The notes under the pieces were generated by a model. The model did not search any database. It was not told where the DNA came from and saw only the letters and a program-made list of their open reading frames with translations. A DNA stretch of 8,549 bases from Chloroflexota bacterium (GTDB taxonomy: Bacteria > Chloroflexota > Dehalococcoidia > DSTF01 > RBG-16-68-14). Location: assembly GCA_022561355.1 (NCBI GenBank), contig JADFRJ010000092.1, positions 1 through 8,549 on the forward strand, written 5' to 3'. Below, one piece after another: positions 1-6,031 of this stretch; positions within the stretch are counted from its first letter, which is position 1; every line of letters begins with the position of its first letter. The position numbers and the translations under genes were made by a program.

Positions 1-1
1 G

Positions 2-616
2 CCCGCCACCACCGGCGGCGCCGTGGGCCAGTTCACGTCGCTGGCGCTGGACGCCTCCGGCTTCCCCGTCGTCAGCTACTACGACGGTACGAACCAGGAC
101 CTGAAGCTGTTGCAGTGCGGCAACGCGGACTGCGGCGAGCCGCTCAAGCCATTTACCGAGATCTTCATCACCAACGTCTTCCAAGACCCGCTGCCTAAGA
201 CCTGCTTCGATGTGATGGACAGCGGCCAGGGGTTGCTGTTCTCCGTCTGCGACAACGACTTCCAGGGCGCTCCCGAGAGCCACGCCGCCTGTGACGACGG
301 CATCGACACGATCTGCAACGACGAGGACCCAACAGAGGGCATCGTCACGATCACACTCGACAACGGCACCTACCACGTCGAGGTCGGCAAGACACCGCTC
401 AACATCACGGCAGACACCACCAAGGGCGAATGCAGCGGTGTGAAGTGCGCGCTGACGTTCACGAACACCTCCGGCGCTAGGCCCTGGAACCCGTGGGACG
501 TCGCCGGCGCTGGCGGCTCGTGGCCGCCGGACGGCGTCATCGACCTGCCGAACGACATCCTGGGCGTGATCCTGCACTTCTGTCCGATTGCGTCGGATCC
601 TTGCGCGAAGCCGTAG
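2..616 (+). CDS. 3' part of a secreted/surface repeat protein with dockerin-like C-terminus (5' truncated)
   Basis: The frame is open from base 2 to the TAG at 614-616, giving 204 residues with no stop, so the gene starts outside the window; the GTG at 23 is only an internal codon. The first 40 residues hold one copy of a beta-propeller-like repeat (core SLALDASGFPVVSYYDGT, then DLKLLQCGNADC). This repeat is common in large extracellular proteins of Chloroflexota. The middle part is rich in Cys and Asp and looks extracellular. Near the end, PPDGVIDLPNDILGVI resembles the Asp-rich loop of dockerin or EF-hand modules, which often closes these proteins. No catalytic motif is visible. Function is unknown; a surface or secreted adhesive or binding role is inferred. 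No neighbour is in an operon with it, since more than 300 non-coding bases follow. Confidence 0.72.
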   Translation, partial: PATTGGAVGQFTSLALDASGFPVVSYYDGTNQDLKLLQCGNADCGEPLKPFTEIFITNVFQDPLPKTCFDVMDSGQGLLFSVCDNDFQGAPESHAACDDGIDTICNDEDPTEGIVTITLDNGTYHVEVGKTPLNITADTTKGECSGVKCALTFTNTSGARPWNPWDVAGAGGSWPPDGVIDLPNDILGVILHFCPIASDPCAKP

Positions 617-631
617 GGTTGTAGCGGCCAT

Positions 632-717
632 GTAGTAGGTGAGACGGGGGAAGAATGCGTAGCATTCTTGAAAGCGACTGCCAAAGGCAGTAGCCGAGGT
701 CTCAGACCTGCCCCTAC
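632..717. repeat. REP-like element with three consecutive hairpins
   Basis: Three perfect inverted repeats follow one another: AAGAATGC/GCATTCTT (651-658 with 662-669, 3-nt loop), ACTGCC/GGCAGT (677-682 with 686-691, AAA loop) and AGGTCT/AGACCT (697-702 with 704-709). The outer bases (GTAG 632-635, AGGT plus GAGAC 637-645) can also pair with CTAC (714-717) and with 699-709, giving a multi-branched fold. The right end, GGTCTCAGACCTGCCCCTAC, resembles dispersed palindromes I recall from Chloroflexota intergenic regions. It has no coding potential. It may also act as a weak transcription barrier after the upstream gene, but no T-tract follows any stem. Confidence 0.6.
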
Positions 718-726
718 CGGCATCCG

Positions 727-805
727 TCACGCTGAGAGGCTCGCAGGCTTCCGATCAGACTCTTCGCGGAGTCTATCCTGAGCGAAGCCGAAGGGCTCAG
801 AGTGA
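727..805. repeat. second REP-like palindromic element
   Basis: An outer imperfect stem pairs TCACGCTGAG (727-736) with CTCAGAGTGA (796-805), 9 of 10 bases. Inside is a 6-bp hairpin AGACTC/GAGTCT (757-762 with 769-774). The right arm, TCCTGAGCGAAGCCGAAGGG, matches the general form of a dispersed repeat ('CCTGAGCGAAG...GAAGG') known from many environmental bacterial genomes. Family assignment is from memory, not from a search. Confidence 0.55.
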
Positions 806-848
806 AAGATTGGCGTTAGCCGACGAACACGTTGCGTGTACGCCCCGC

Positions 849-877
849 TTGCTCAATCACGCGTGCGCGAGTAAACT
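849..877 (+). promoter_or_regulatory. candidate sigma70-type promoter for rpsU
   Basis: A -35-like TTGCTC (849-854), a 17-bp spacer and a -10-like TAAACT (872-877) lie about 40 bases before the rpsU start. This predicts a transcript beginning near 884 with a short leader. The match is moderate (3/6 and 4/6), and the spacing is ideal. Confidence 0.4.
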
Positions 878-918
878 CTAGGAGTTCCATATTAGCTTGA
901 GCAGGAGGAGAGTGTAGT

Positions 919-1122
919 ATGGCGGAAGTTGTCGTAGGTGAGCGCGAATCGCTTGAGTCGGCGCTGCGGCGCTTTACCAAGCGCGTGCAGCAGTACGGCA
1001 TCCTCTCCGAGGCGCGCCGCCGCCGCCATTACGAAAAGCCCAGCGTCAAGCGCAAGCGCAAGGCCGCCGCGAAACGACGCAAGGCCGCTCGCTCGGCATC
1101 TAACTCCATGTCGCGCCGCTAA
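919..1122 (+). CDS. rpsU: 30S ribosomal protein S21
   Basis: A 67-residue, very basic protein. S21 sits on the 30S platform near the anti-Shine-Dalgarno end of 16S rRNA and helps translation initiation. The family signature is clear: ESLESALRRFTKRVQQYGIL at residues 10-29, followed by SEARRRRHYEKPSVKRKRKA. The C-terminal tail is Lys/Arg/Ala-rich. Length is typical for bacterial S21 (about 58-70). The ATG at 919 is preceded by AGGAGG (903-908) at a 10-nt spacing and directly begins the conserved N-terminus. The YqeY-like gene follows after 22 bases on the same strand, a neighbour pair conserved in many bacteria, so co-transcription is likely. Identification is firm. Confidence 0.95.
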   Translation: MAEVVVGERESLESALRRFTKRVQQYGILSEARRRRHYEKPSVKRKRKAAAKRRKAARSASNSMSRR

Positions 1123-1144
1123 GCGCCCGCCTACCCCACATCTC

Positions 1145-1591
1145 ATGCCCCTGAAAGAGCGATTGCAAGGCGATCTCAAGGACGCTATGCGTCAGGGAGA
1201 CAAGCAGCGCCGCGATACGTTGCGCCTGGTGCTGTCATCGCTCCACAACGCGGAGATCGAAGTTCGCGGTGAGCTTGACGAAGATGCTGTTCTGGGCGTG
1301 CTGACGAAAGAGGCCAAGCAGCGCCGGGAGAGCATCGAGGAGTTCCGCAAGGGTGGCCGTGAGGAGAAGGCGGCTGAGGAAGAGGCGGAGTTGGAGGTGA
1401 TCTCCGGCTATCTGCCTGAGGCCCTCTCGCGAGAAGAGGTCCTCGCCACGGCCAAAGAGGTCATTCAGGAATCCGGCGCTAGCAGTATGAAGGACATCGG
1501 CAAGGTGATGCCGGCCCTCATGCAGCGCCTACAGGGCCGCGCGGACGGACGCGAAGCGAGCGAAGTCGTCCGCGAACTTCTCTCCGGCTGA
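1145..1591 (+). CDS. yqeY: YqeY / GatB-tail domain protein
   Basis: A 148-residue protein matching the usual family length of about 147-150. It begins MPLKERLQGDLKDAMRQGDK and carries the family motifs TLRLVLSSLHNAEIE (25-39), SGYLPEALSREE (87-98) and a Gly-containing segment ending in KDIGKVMPALMQRLQGRADG. The fold, known from YqeY and the tail of the amidotransferase subunit GatB, is an all-helical tRNA-binding module. Free-standing YqeY proteins have no established enzymatic role. The frame is open upstream to 938, but that stretch overlaps rpsU and is not family-like, so the ATG at 1145 is chosen. There is no obvious Shine-Dalgarno in the 22-base gap from rpsU, which suggests translation coupled to rpsU. 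Confidence 0.93.
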   Translation: MPLKERLQGDLKDAMRQGDKQRRDTLRLVLSSLHNAEIEVRGELDEDAVLGVLTKEAKQRRESIEEFRKGGREEKAAEEEAELEVISGYLPEALSREEVLATAKEVIQESGASSMKDIGKVMPALMQRLQGRADGREASEVVRELLSG

Positions 1592-1640
1592 GCGCACGCT
1601 GGCTCGGCCTCCCAAACGGGCCCCTTCTGATATGCCCGTC

Positions 1641-1649
1641 TGATAAGAT
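1641..1649 (+). promoter_or_regulatory. possible extended -10 promoter for the pgpH-like gene
   Basis: TGATAAGAT fits the extended -10 form (TG, one base, then TAAGAT, a 4/6 match to TATAAT). It lies 29 bases before the 1679 start. No -35 box is visible at 16-18 bp, as expected for an extended -10 site. This would give the HD gene its own promoter in the 87-base gap after yqeY. Evidence is sequence similarity only. Confidence 0.3.
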
Positions 1650-1678
1650 AGGGGCGAGCGCATGCAGAAGAGCGACCG

Positions 1679-3850
1679 ATGCCATCGCTGAAGGCGCCTC
1701 AAGTGCTGTTGTTCGGCGCGGTGCTGGCATTCGGCTTTTTCCTGGCGCTCTTTCCCTTCTTTCCCAAGCAGCTAGAGATCGGCGTGGGAGATATCGCCAC
1801 GCGCGACCTCGTGTCGCCGCGTGATGAGACGTTCGAGAGCGCAGTACTCACCGAGCAAGCCAGGGACCTGGCTGCTCTTGCGGTCCCTGACGTCCTGGTT
1901 GCCGACCCCAACGTTAGTCCGTCTCAGCTAGCCAAGCTCGACGAGAGCGTTGCCATCATCTCTGAGGTCCGCCAAGACGATGACCTGGACGAGGCGTCAA
2001 AGCGGCAGTCCCTCTTGGCGATCGTCTCGCGGGACAGCACGGATACGGTCCTGATCCTGTCTGATGAGCGCTGGCAGCACATCGTTGTCGATGCCGGACA
2101 GGTGTTGGGGATCGTGCTGGCAGGCTCCATCACGCCGGGCGGCGAGGAGGTAGTCCGCCAAGAGCTGCTCCAGAAGATCGCCACGGACCTGACCGCGGAT
2201 GAAGCGAACGTTGTCGCCGACCTGGCAAGCCCGCTTGTCGTGCCGACGCTCGTCGTTGATGCCGAAGGCACCGATGCCGCGCGAGAGGTGGCGCGTGAGA
2301 GCGTGGAGCCGCAGTTCCAAACGGTCTTCCGCAACCAGATGATCGTCACTGAAGGCCAGCCTATCGACCTCACCGCGGTGGAAGTGCTGGAGGAGGTTGG
2401 TCTGCTGTCGCCGCGCGTGGAGTGGGAGAACCTGGCCGCCGCGGCCCTCATCGCGGTGCTGGCGGCCGCTACCCTGGCGCTCTACGTCCGCCAGTTCCCG
2501 ATCCCGAACCTGGTGACCACGCGAAATCTCGTACTGCTGGCCATCTTCATCGCGGTTCCTGTCCTGATCGCGAAGCTGCACCTGTCGCTTGTCCTGCCGG
2601 ATGACAGCAGCCGCTTCATCGCGTACTTCCTGCCGCTGGCGGCCGTGCCGATGCTGATTTCGACGCTTCTGGGCGCGCGCCTGGCGATCGTCGTCGGGCT
2701 GATGCAGGCCGCGCTGATGATGTTCGCCGTGATCAGTTTGCCGGACCTGTCGCTCGTTGAGACGATTCAGCCGGTGGACGTCGGCCGCGTGTTCCTGGCC
2801 TACGGCCTTGGCGCCGTCATGGGCTCATACGCGGTCCAGCGAGCAGAGCGGGCAAACCAGTACGCCGCCGCGGGCGTGCTCGTCGCCGGGGTGATCGCCG
2901 GCGCCCTCTTCGCCACATGGCTGCTGGAGCCTGAACGAAGTGGAATCGACGTAGTCTGGATCATCGGCGCCGCTAGCGCGAGCGGCCTAGGTAGCGGCTT
3001 GCTGACCGCCGGCGGCTACGTTGGCGTCGGCGCGCTGTTCGGCGTGACTACGCGCGTGCAGCTCATGGAGCTGGCTCAATTGAACGCGCCGCTGCTCCGG
3101 CAACTGCAGGACGAAGCGCCCGGGACCTTCCACCACAGCATCATCGTCGGCAACCTGGCGGAGCGCGCCGCGGACCTGATCGGCGCCGACCCCCTGCTCG
3201 TGCGAGTGGGCTGCTACTACCACGACTTAGGCAAGATCGCGCAGCCTGGCTACTATATCGAGAACCAACTAGCCGGCGACAATCCGCACGACGGTATGGA
3301 TCCTAAGGAGAGCGCTCGGATCATCGCGCAACACGTCACGGCTGGGCTGGAGCTGGCCGAGCGTCACAATCTGCCTGCCCGCGTGCGGGACTTCATTCCC
3401 GAACATCACGGCACACGGTTAGTGGCCTACTTCTACCGGCTGGCGAGTCAGCAGGACCCGAACGTCGATCCGAGCTTCTTCCGCTACCCGGGCCCCAAGC
3501 CCCAGAGCCGCGAAACCGCCATCGTGATGCTCGCCGACTCCACGGAGGCGATGGTGCGCGCAAGCGAGGACCGCTCGTCCGAGCGTATCGACGTGATCGT
3601 GGATGAGGTGGTGTCCGAACGGCTGGCTGAAGGCGAGCTGGAGGAGTGCGACTTGACGCTGCGCGACATTACTACTATCTCTGCCTCGTTTAAGCAGACG
3701 CTGCGCGGCGTCTATCACCCGCGCATCGCCTACCCTGAGCCCTCGGAGCGTGAGAAGGGCGCACGCCTGGGGCGCTTCCGGCCCGGCAGGAGGGTGCCGC
3801 CGCTGCCGGAGGCGCCAGCGCCGTATCGTTCCCGGCCGCCTTCAGGGTGA
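1679..3850 (+). CDS. pgpH: 7TM-HD family phosphohydrolase, cyclic-di-AMP phosphodiesterase PgpH/YqfF-like
   Basis: The 723-residue membrane protein has the PgpH/YqfF architecture. One N-terminal TM helix (about 8-28) is followed by an extracytoplasmic 7TMR-HDED region (about 31-250). A bundle of about seven TM helices follows (251-270, 283-303, 312-332, 333-353, 370-387, 395-416, 424-446), then a cytoplasmic HD domain (about 470-650). Metal-site residues are all present: H485-H486 in GTFHHS, H515-D516 in HDLGK, H552 in QHV, H576-H577 in EHHGT, and D620 in LADSTEA. Known relatives hydrolyse cyclic-di-AMP to pApA. The last 30 residues form a Pro/Arg-rich tail. The ATG at 1679 directly precedes the first TM; its ribosome binding site is weak. 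The placement after rpsU-yqeY mirrors the Bacillus yqeY-yqfF region. The substrate is inferred from the family. Confidence 0.92.
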   Translation: MPSLKAPQVLLFGAVLAFGFFLALFPFFPKQLEIGVGDIATRDLVSPRDETFESAVLTEQARDLAALAVPDVLVADPNVSPSQLAKLDESVAIISEVRQDDDLDEASKRQSLLAIVSRDSTDTVLILSDERWQHIVVDAGQVLGIVLAGSITPGGEEVVRQELLQKIATDLTADEANVVADLASPLVVPTLVVDAEGTDAAREVARESVEPQFQTVFRNQMIVTEGQPIDLTAVEVLEEVGLLSPRVEWENLAAAALIAVLAAATLALYVRQFPIPNLVTTRNLVLLAIFIAVPVLIAKLHLSLVLPDDSSRFIAYFLPLAAVPMLISTLLGARLAIVVGLMQAALMMFAVISLPDLSLVETIQPVDVGRVFLAYGLGAVMGSYAVQRAERANQYAAAGVLVAGVIAGALFATWLLEPERSGIDVVWIIGAASASGLGSGLLTAGGYVGVGALFGVTTRVQLMELAQLNAPLLRQLQDEAPGTFHHSIIVGNLAERAADLIGADPLLVRVGCYYHDLGKIAQPGYYIENQLAGDNPHDGMDPKESARIIAQHVTAGLELAERHNLPARVRDFIPEHHGTRLVAYFYRLASQQDPNVDPSFFRYPGPKPQSRETAIVMLADSTEAMVRASEDRSSERIDVIVDEVVSERLAEGELEECDLTLRDITTISASFKQTLRGVYHPRIAYPEPSEREKGARLGRFRPGRRVPPLPEAPAPYRSRPPSG

Positions 3851-3870
3851 CGGGGCGGCCGGTGGCCGCC
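3832..3870 (+). promoter_or_regulatory. two mutually exclusive GC hairpins at the pgpH/purQ junction
   Basis: The segment GGCGGCC (3854-3860) can pair with GGCCGCC downstream (3864-3870; 7 bp, GGT loop). It can also pair with the upstream arm around GGCCGCC (3832-3840, 9 bp, 13-nt loop), which lies in the last codons of the pgpH-like gene. Only two T residues follow the downstream stem, so it is a poor intrinsic terminator. An attenuator-like switch is possible but unproven. Confidence 0.35.
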
Positions 3871-3876
3871 TTGGAC

Positions 3877-3882
3877 TATACT
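3877..3882 (+). promoter_or_regulatory. candidate -10 box for purQ
   Basis: TATACT is a 5/6 match to the -10 consensus and lies 32 bases before the purQ start. No acceptable -35 element is found at 16-19 bp, because that stretch is the GC-rich hairpin. It would need an activator or be fortuitous. Confidence 0.3.
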
Positions 3883-3914
3883 GGGTCGGAACCCCGATTC
3901 TACACGGAGGCTTG

Positions 3915-4619
3915 ATGCGCTTCGCCATCGTCGTGTTCCCAGGGACGTGGAGCGACCACGATTGCCAGTACGTCCTGCGCGACATCTTGGGACAGGAAGC
4001 CGACCTCGTCTGGCACCGTGACGCCGATCTATCCGGTTACGACTGCGTGGTGCTGCCGGGCGGCTTCTCCTACGGCGACCACCTGCGCTGCGGCGCCATC
4101 GCGCGCTTTTCGCCCGTGATGGATGCCGTCGTTCGCCACGCCGAGTCTGGCAAGCCCACGATTGGTATCTGTAACGGCTTCCAGATCCTCTGCGAATCCG
4201 GTCTGCTGCCGGGCGTGCTCATGAGAAACGATAGCCTCCAGTTCCGCTGCCAGGACGTCTTCCTCCGTACCGAGGCGAGCGATACCGCCTTCACGCGCCT
4301 GCTGGAGCCTGGGCAGGTGATCACGGTCCCCATCTCGCACGGCGAAGGCAGCTACTACGCGGACGACGCGACGGTCGACGAGCTGGAGGCATCAGGCCGC
4401 GTCGCCTTTCGCTACTGCGACGCGGACGGCGCGCCGGCGCCGGAGAGCAACCCGAACGGGTCCGTCCGCAACATCGCGGGCATCGTGAACGAGCGCGGCA
4501 ACGTGCTCGGCATGATGCCCCACCCGGAACGGGCCGGCGAGCCGCTCTTGGGCGGCGCGGACGGGCTGTACCTCTGGCGCAGCGTGATCGAGGCAGCCGT
4601 GGCGACAGTGGCGGGCTGA
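3915..4619 (+). CDS. purQ: Phosphoribosylformylglycinamidine synthase glutaminase subunit PurQ
   Basis: The 234-residue class I glutamine amidotransferase releases ammonia from glutamine. In complex with PurL and PurS it drives FGAR to FGAM, the fourth step of purine synthesis, in the cytoplasm. Visible motifs are the N-terminal FAIVVFPGTWSDHDC, LPGGFSYGDHLRCGAIA (oxyanion region), the nucleophile Cys86 in GICNGFQIL, and the His203/Glu205 pair in MMPHPER. Length is normal for stand-alone PurQ (about 220-235). The frame runs open upstream to 3750, but that part overlaps the HD gene. The ATG at 3915 has GGAGG at 3906-3910 and starts exactly at the conserved beta strand. The purS gene that often precedes purQ is absent here, and purL is displaced about 3.4 kb downstream. 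Confidence 0.96.
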   Translation: MRFAIVVFPGTWSDHDCQYVLRDILGQEADLVWHRDADLSGYDCVVLPGGFSYGDHLRCGAIARFSPVMDAVVRHAESGKPTIGICNGFQILCESGLLPGVLMRNDSLQFRCQDVFLRTEASDTAFTRLLEPGQVITVPISHGEGSYYADDATVDELEASGRVAFRYCDADGAPAPESNPNGSVRNIAGIVNERGNVLGMMPHPERAGEPLLGGADGLYLWRSVIEAAVATVAG

Positions 4620-4659
4620 ACGTGGACCCGCGCGGGCGGTTCTTGCAAGGAGGCGAACC

Positions 4660-5256
4660 ATGGCAGAAGGAGCACTCGCAGCACCGGCTCAGAGCTACCC
4701 GCTCACGTTTGATGTCGAGTATCCGGAGGAGCTATCGCGCTGGCTGATCTTCGTCAAAGGGATTCTGGTAATCCCACACCTGATCGTCCTCTATGGTCTG
4801 GGACTGGTGGCCAGCGCACTCACGTTTATCGCTTTCTTCGGCATCCTATTCACCAAGCGCTACCCCCGTGAGTTGTTCGACTTTGTGGTCAACATCAACC
4901 GCTGGATCGCGAATGTAACCACGTACATCTTCTTGATGCGCGACGAATACCCGCCGTTCTCCTGGGATGCCGGCGAATATCCGGTGAGCTACGATGTCGA
5001 GTATCCCGAGGAGCTATCGCGCTGGCTGATCTTCGTCAAGTGGATCCTGGCCATCCCGCACATCATCGTCCTGGCGTTCCTGTTCACTGGCGCGTTCCTC
5101 GCGCTCTTTGGCGCCTGGTTCGCGATTCTGTTCACGAAGCGATACCCGGAGTCGCTGTTCAACTACATGGTGGGCGTGCTCCGCTGGCAGCTCCGCGTGA
5201 ACGCCTACACGAATCTGCTGCGAGACGAGTACCCGCCCTTCAGCCTGGAGGCGTAG
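4660..5256 (+). CDS. Membrane protein with two tandem DUF4389 units
   Basis: The 198-residue protein consists almost wholly of two DUF4389-type units (about 13-104 and 107-198). Each has the pattern DVEYPEELSRWLIFVK, a hydrophobic double-TM segment, FTKRYP, a Gly/Arg-Trp helix and a closing RDEYPPFS. Each unit probably crosses the membrane twice, placing the conserved charged and aromatic segments on one side. No signal peptide or catalytic residues are visible. The function of DUF4389 is unknown. The start has a near-ideal AAGGAGG at 4647-4653 with a 6-nt spacing. It begins 40 bases after purQ with no clear promoter, so it is probably read from the purQ transcript. The two units share a 47-base stretch with 46 identities, suggesting recent internal duplication or gene conversion. 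Confidence 0.88.
   Translation: MAEGALAAPAQSYPLTFDVEYPEELSRWLIFVKGILVIPHLIVLYGLGLVASALTFIAFFGILFTKRYPRELFDFVVNINRWIANVTTYIFLMRDEYPPFSWDAGEYPVSYDVEYPEELSRWLIFVKWILAIPHIIVLAFLFTGAFLALFGAWFAILFTKRYPESLFNYMVGVLRWQLRVNAYTNLLRDEYPPFSLEA
4711..4757 (+). repeat. 47-bp near-identical internal repeat, copy 1 (copy 2 at 4993-5039)
   Basis: Aligned without gaps, copy 1 (4711-4757) and copy 2 (4993-5039) differ at one base in 47 (G/C at position 15). The repeats encode the DVEYPEELSRWLIFVK signature of the two DUF4389 units, in the same frame. The rest of the units is more diverged. Confidence 0.85.
4993..5039 (+). repeat. 47-bp near-identical internal repeat, copy 2
   Basis: This is the partner of the repeat at 4711-4757. 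It encodes the start of the second DUF4389 unit. Identity (46/47) is higher than in flanking codons, so it is better explained by recent duplication or conversion than by protein constraint alone. Confidence 0.85.
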
Positions 5257-5282
5257 CCGGTCGGTAACTGCACAGTCGGCGC

Positions 5283-5312
5283 TTGACAGGCGCCTCGTCT
5301 GATTCGTAGTCT
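5283..5312 (+). promoter_or_regulatory. candidate promoter for the zinc-ribbon gene
   Basis: A perfect -35 TTGACA (5283-5288) is followed by an 18-bp spacer and a weak -10 TAGTCT (5307-5312). The predicted start is near 5319, with a leader of about 36 bases carrying GGAGGG (5338-5343). The -35 box is flanked by direct GGCGC repeats (5278-5282 and 5289-5293), 11 bases apart, which could be part of an operator. It lies in the 98-base gap after the first DUF4389 gene. Confidence 0.45.
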
Positions 5313-5354
5313 AAGGCGATCTGATCGAGACGAAGACGGAGGGAAAGGGCGGCC

Positions 5355-6023
5355 ATGGCAGAAACTACTGGAGCCGAAGAATCAGCTCGTCATTGCACGA
5401 ACTGCGGGGAGAGACAGCAGCAGGGTGCCCGTTTCTGTGCTTCCTGCGGGGCCGAGATGCCGCAGGCCCCAGACGCTGGACCTTTCTCAGCGCCATCTCA
5501 GGTCGATGTGCCACAGTTCGGGGCGGCCACAGCACCAATCGACCAAGGATCTGGAGAGGCGGCGTCAACCGATGCGCCTCAGCCACCTGTGCAGCACACT
5601 TCCAATCCATCGACGCCTGCAGCGCCGCAGGCTGCTGAATCCCAACCACGCGCAGAACCGTCTCCGATCCCGCAGTCAGGTGAGATGTTCTGCTCCAGCT
5701 GCGGCAACGTCATCAAGAGAGAAGCCGAGATTTGTGTGAAGTGCGGTGTACGCCTTCGCAGAGCCGCATCCTCTGGAGGGAAGAGCAAAGTGGCCGCAAT
5801 CTTGCTGGCCGTGTTCTTGGGCTTCTGGGCTTGGCTGTACACGTACCGTGAGGATGGATCGAAGTTCTGGATTGCGCTGGGAATCAGTGTGGTAAACGTT
5901 GTGCTCATCATTATCACCCTAGGATTCTGGGTCTTCATTGCTTGGATACCTGCGTTCGGGTTCTGGCTATGGCCCCTCATTGATGCTGCAACCAGGGACG
6001 ACGAATGGTACGCCTCGTACTAG
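5355..6023 (+). CDS. Double zinc-ribbon membrane protein with TM2-like C-terminus
   Basis: The 222-residue protein has two CxxC...CxxC zinc ribbons. The first is C14, C17, C28 and C31; the second is C113, C116, C127 and C130. A Pro/Ala/Gln-rich, probably disordered linker of about 80 residues separates them. The C-terminal part has about three TM helices (about 145-163, 171-189, 190-208), with KSKVAAILLAVFLGFWAW and WPLIDAATRDDEWY resembling TM2-like regions of zinc-ribbon membrane proteins. Zinc ribbons here probably mediate protein contacts; no enzyme motif is seen. The ATG at 5355 follows GGAGGG by 11 nt and starts shortly before the first ribbon. Base composition is unusually AT-rich in the TM part (about 43% GC at 5881-5940), unlike pur genes nearby, so a separate origin is plausible. 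Function unknown. Confidence 0.8.
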   Translation: MAETTGAEESARHCTNCGERQQQGARFCASCGAEMPQAPDAGPFSAPSQVDVPQFGAATAPIDQGSGEAASTDAPQPPVQHTSNPSTPAAPQAAESQPRAEPSPIPQSGEMFCSSCGNVIKREAEICVKCGVRLRRAASSGGKSKVAAILLAVFLGFWAWLYTYREDGSKFWIALGISVVNVVLIIITLGFWVFIAWIPAFGFWLWPLIDAATRDDEWYASY

Positions 6024-6031
6024 CGAGGCAG

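Noticed and set aside
850..903. TGCTCAA/TTGAGCA inverted repeat that could mask the rpsU ribosome binding site
   Set aside because: Only 7 bp with a long loop, and its left arm lies upstream of the predicted transcript start, so it would not be in the RNA.
938..1144. Upstream extension of the yqeY-like frame
   Set aside because: It overlaps rpsU almost completely, lacks family similarity and would add 69 residues absent from YqeY proteins.
1616..1639. ACGGGC/GCCCGT hairpin as a terminator after yqeY
   Set aside because: The 6-bp stem has a 12-base loop and no T-tract follows it; a poor intrinsic terminator.
1997..2581. Long reverse-strand open frames opposite the pgpH-like gene
   Set aside because: Low-complexity translations, antisense to a firm gene; a typical shadow in GC-rich DNA.
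3750..3914. Upstream extension of the purQ frame
   Set aside because: It overlaps the end of the pgpH-like gene; PurQ homology begins exactly at the ATG at 3915, which has its own ribosome binding site.
4627..4636. Perfect palindrome CCCGCGCGGG between purQ and the first DUF4389 gene
   Set aside because: Ten bases of pure GC are easily found by chance in DNA of this composition; no supporting promoter or second site.
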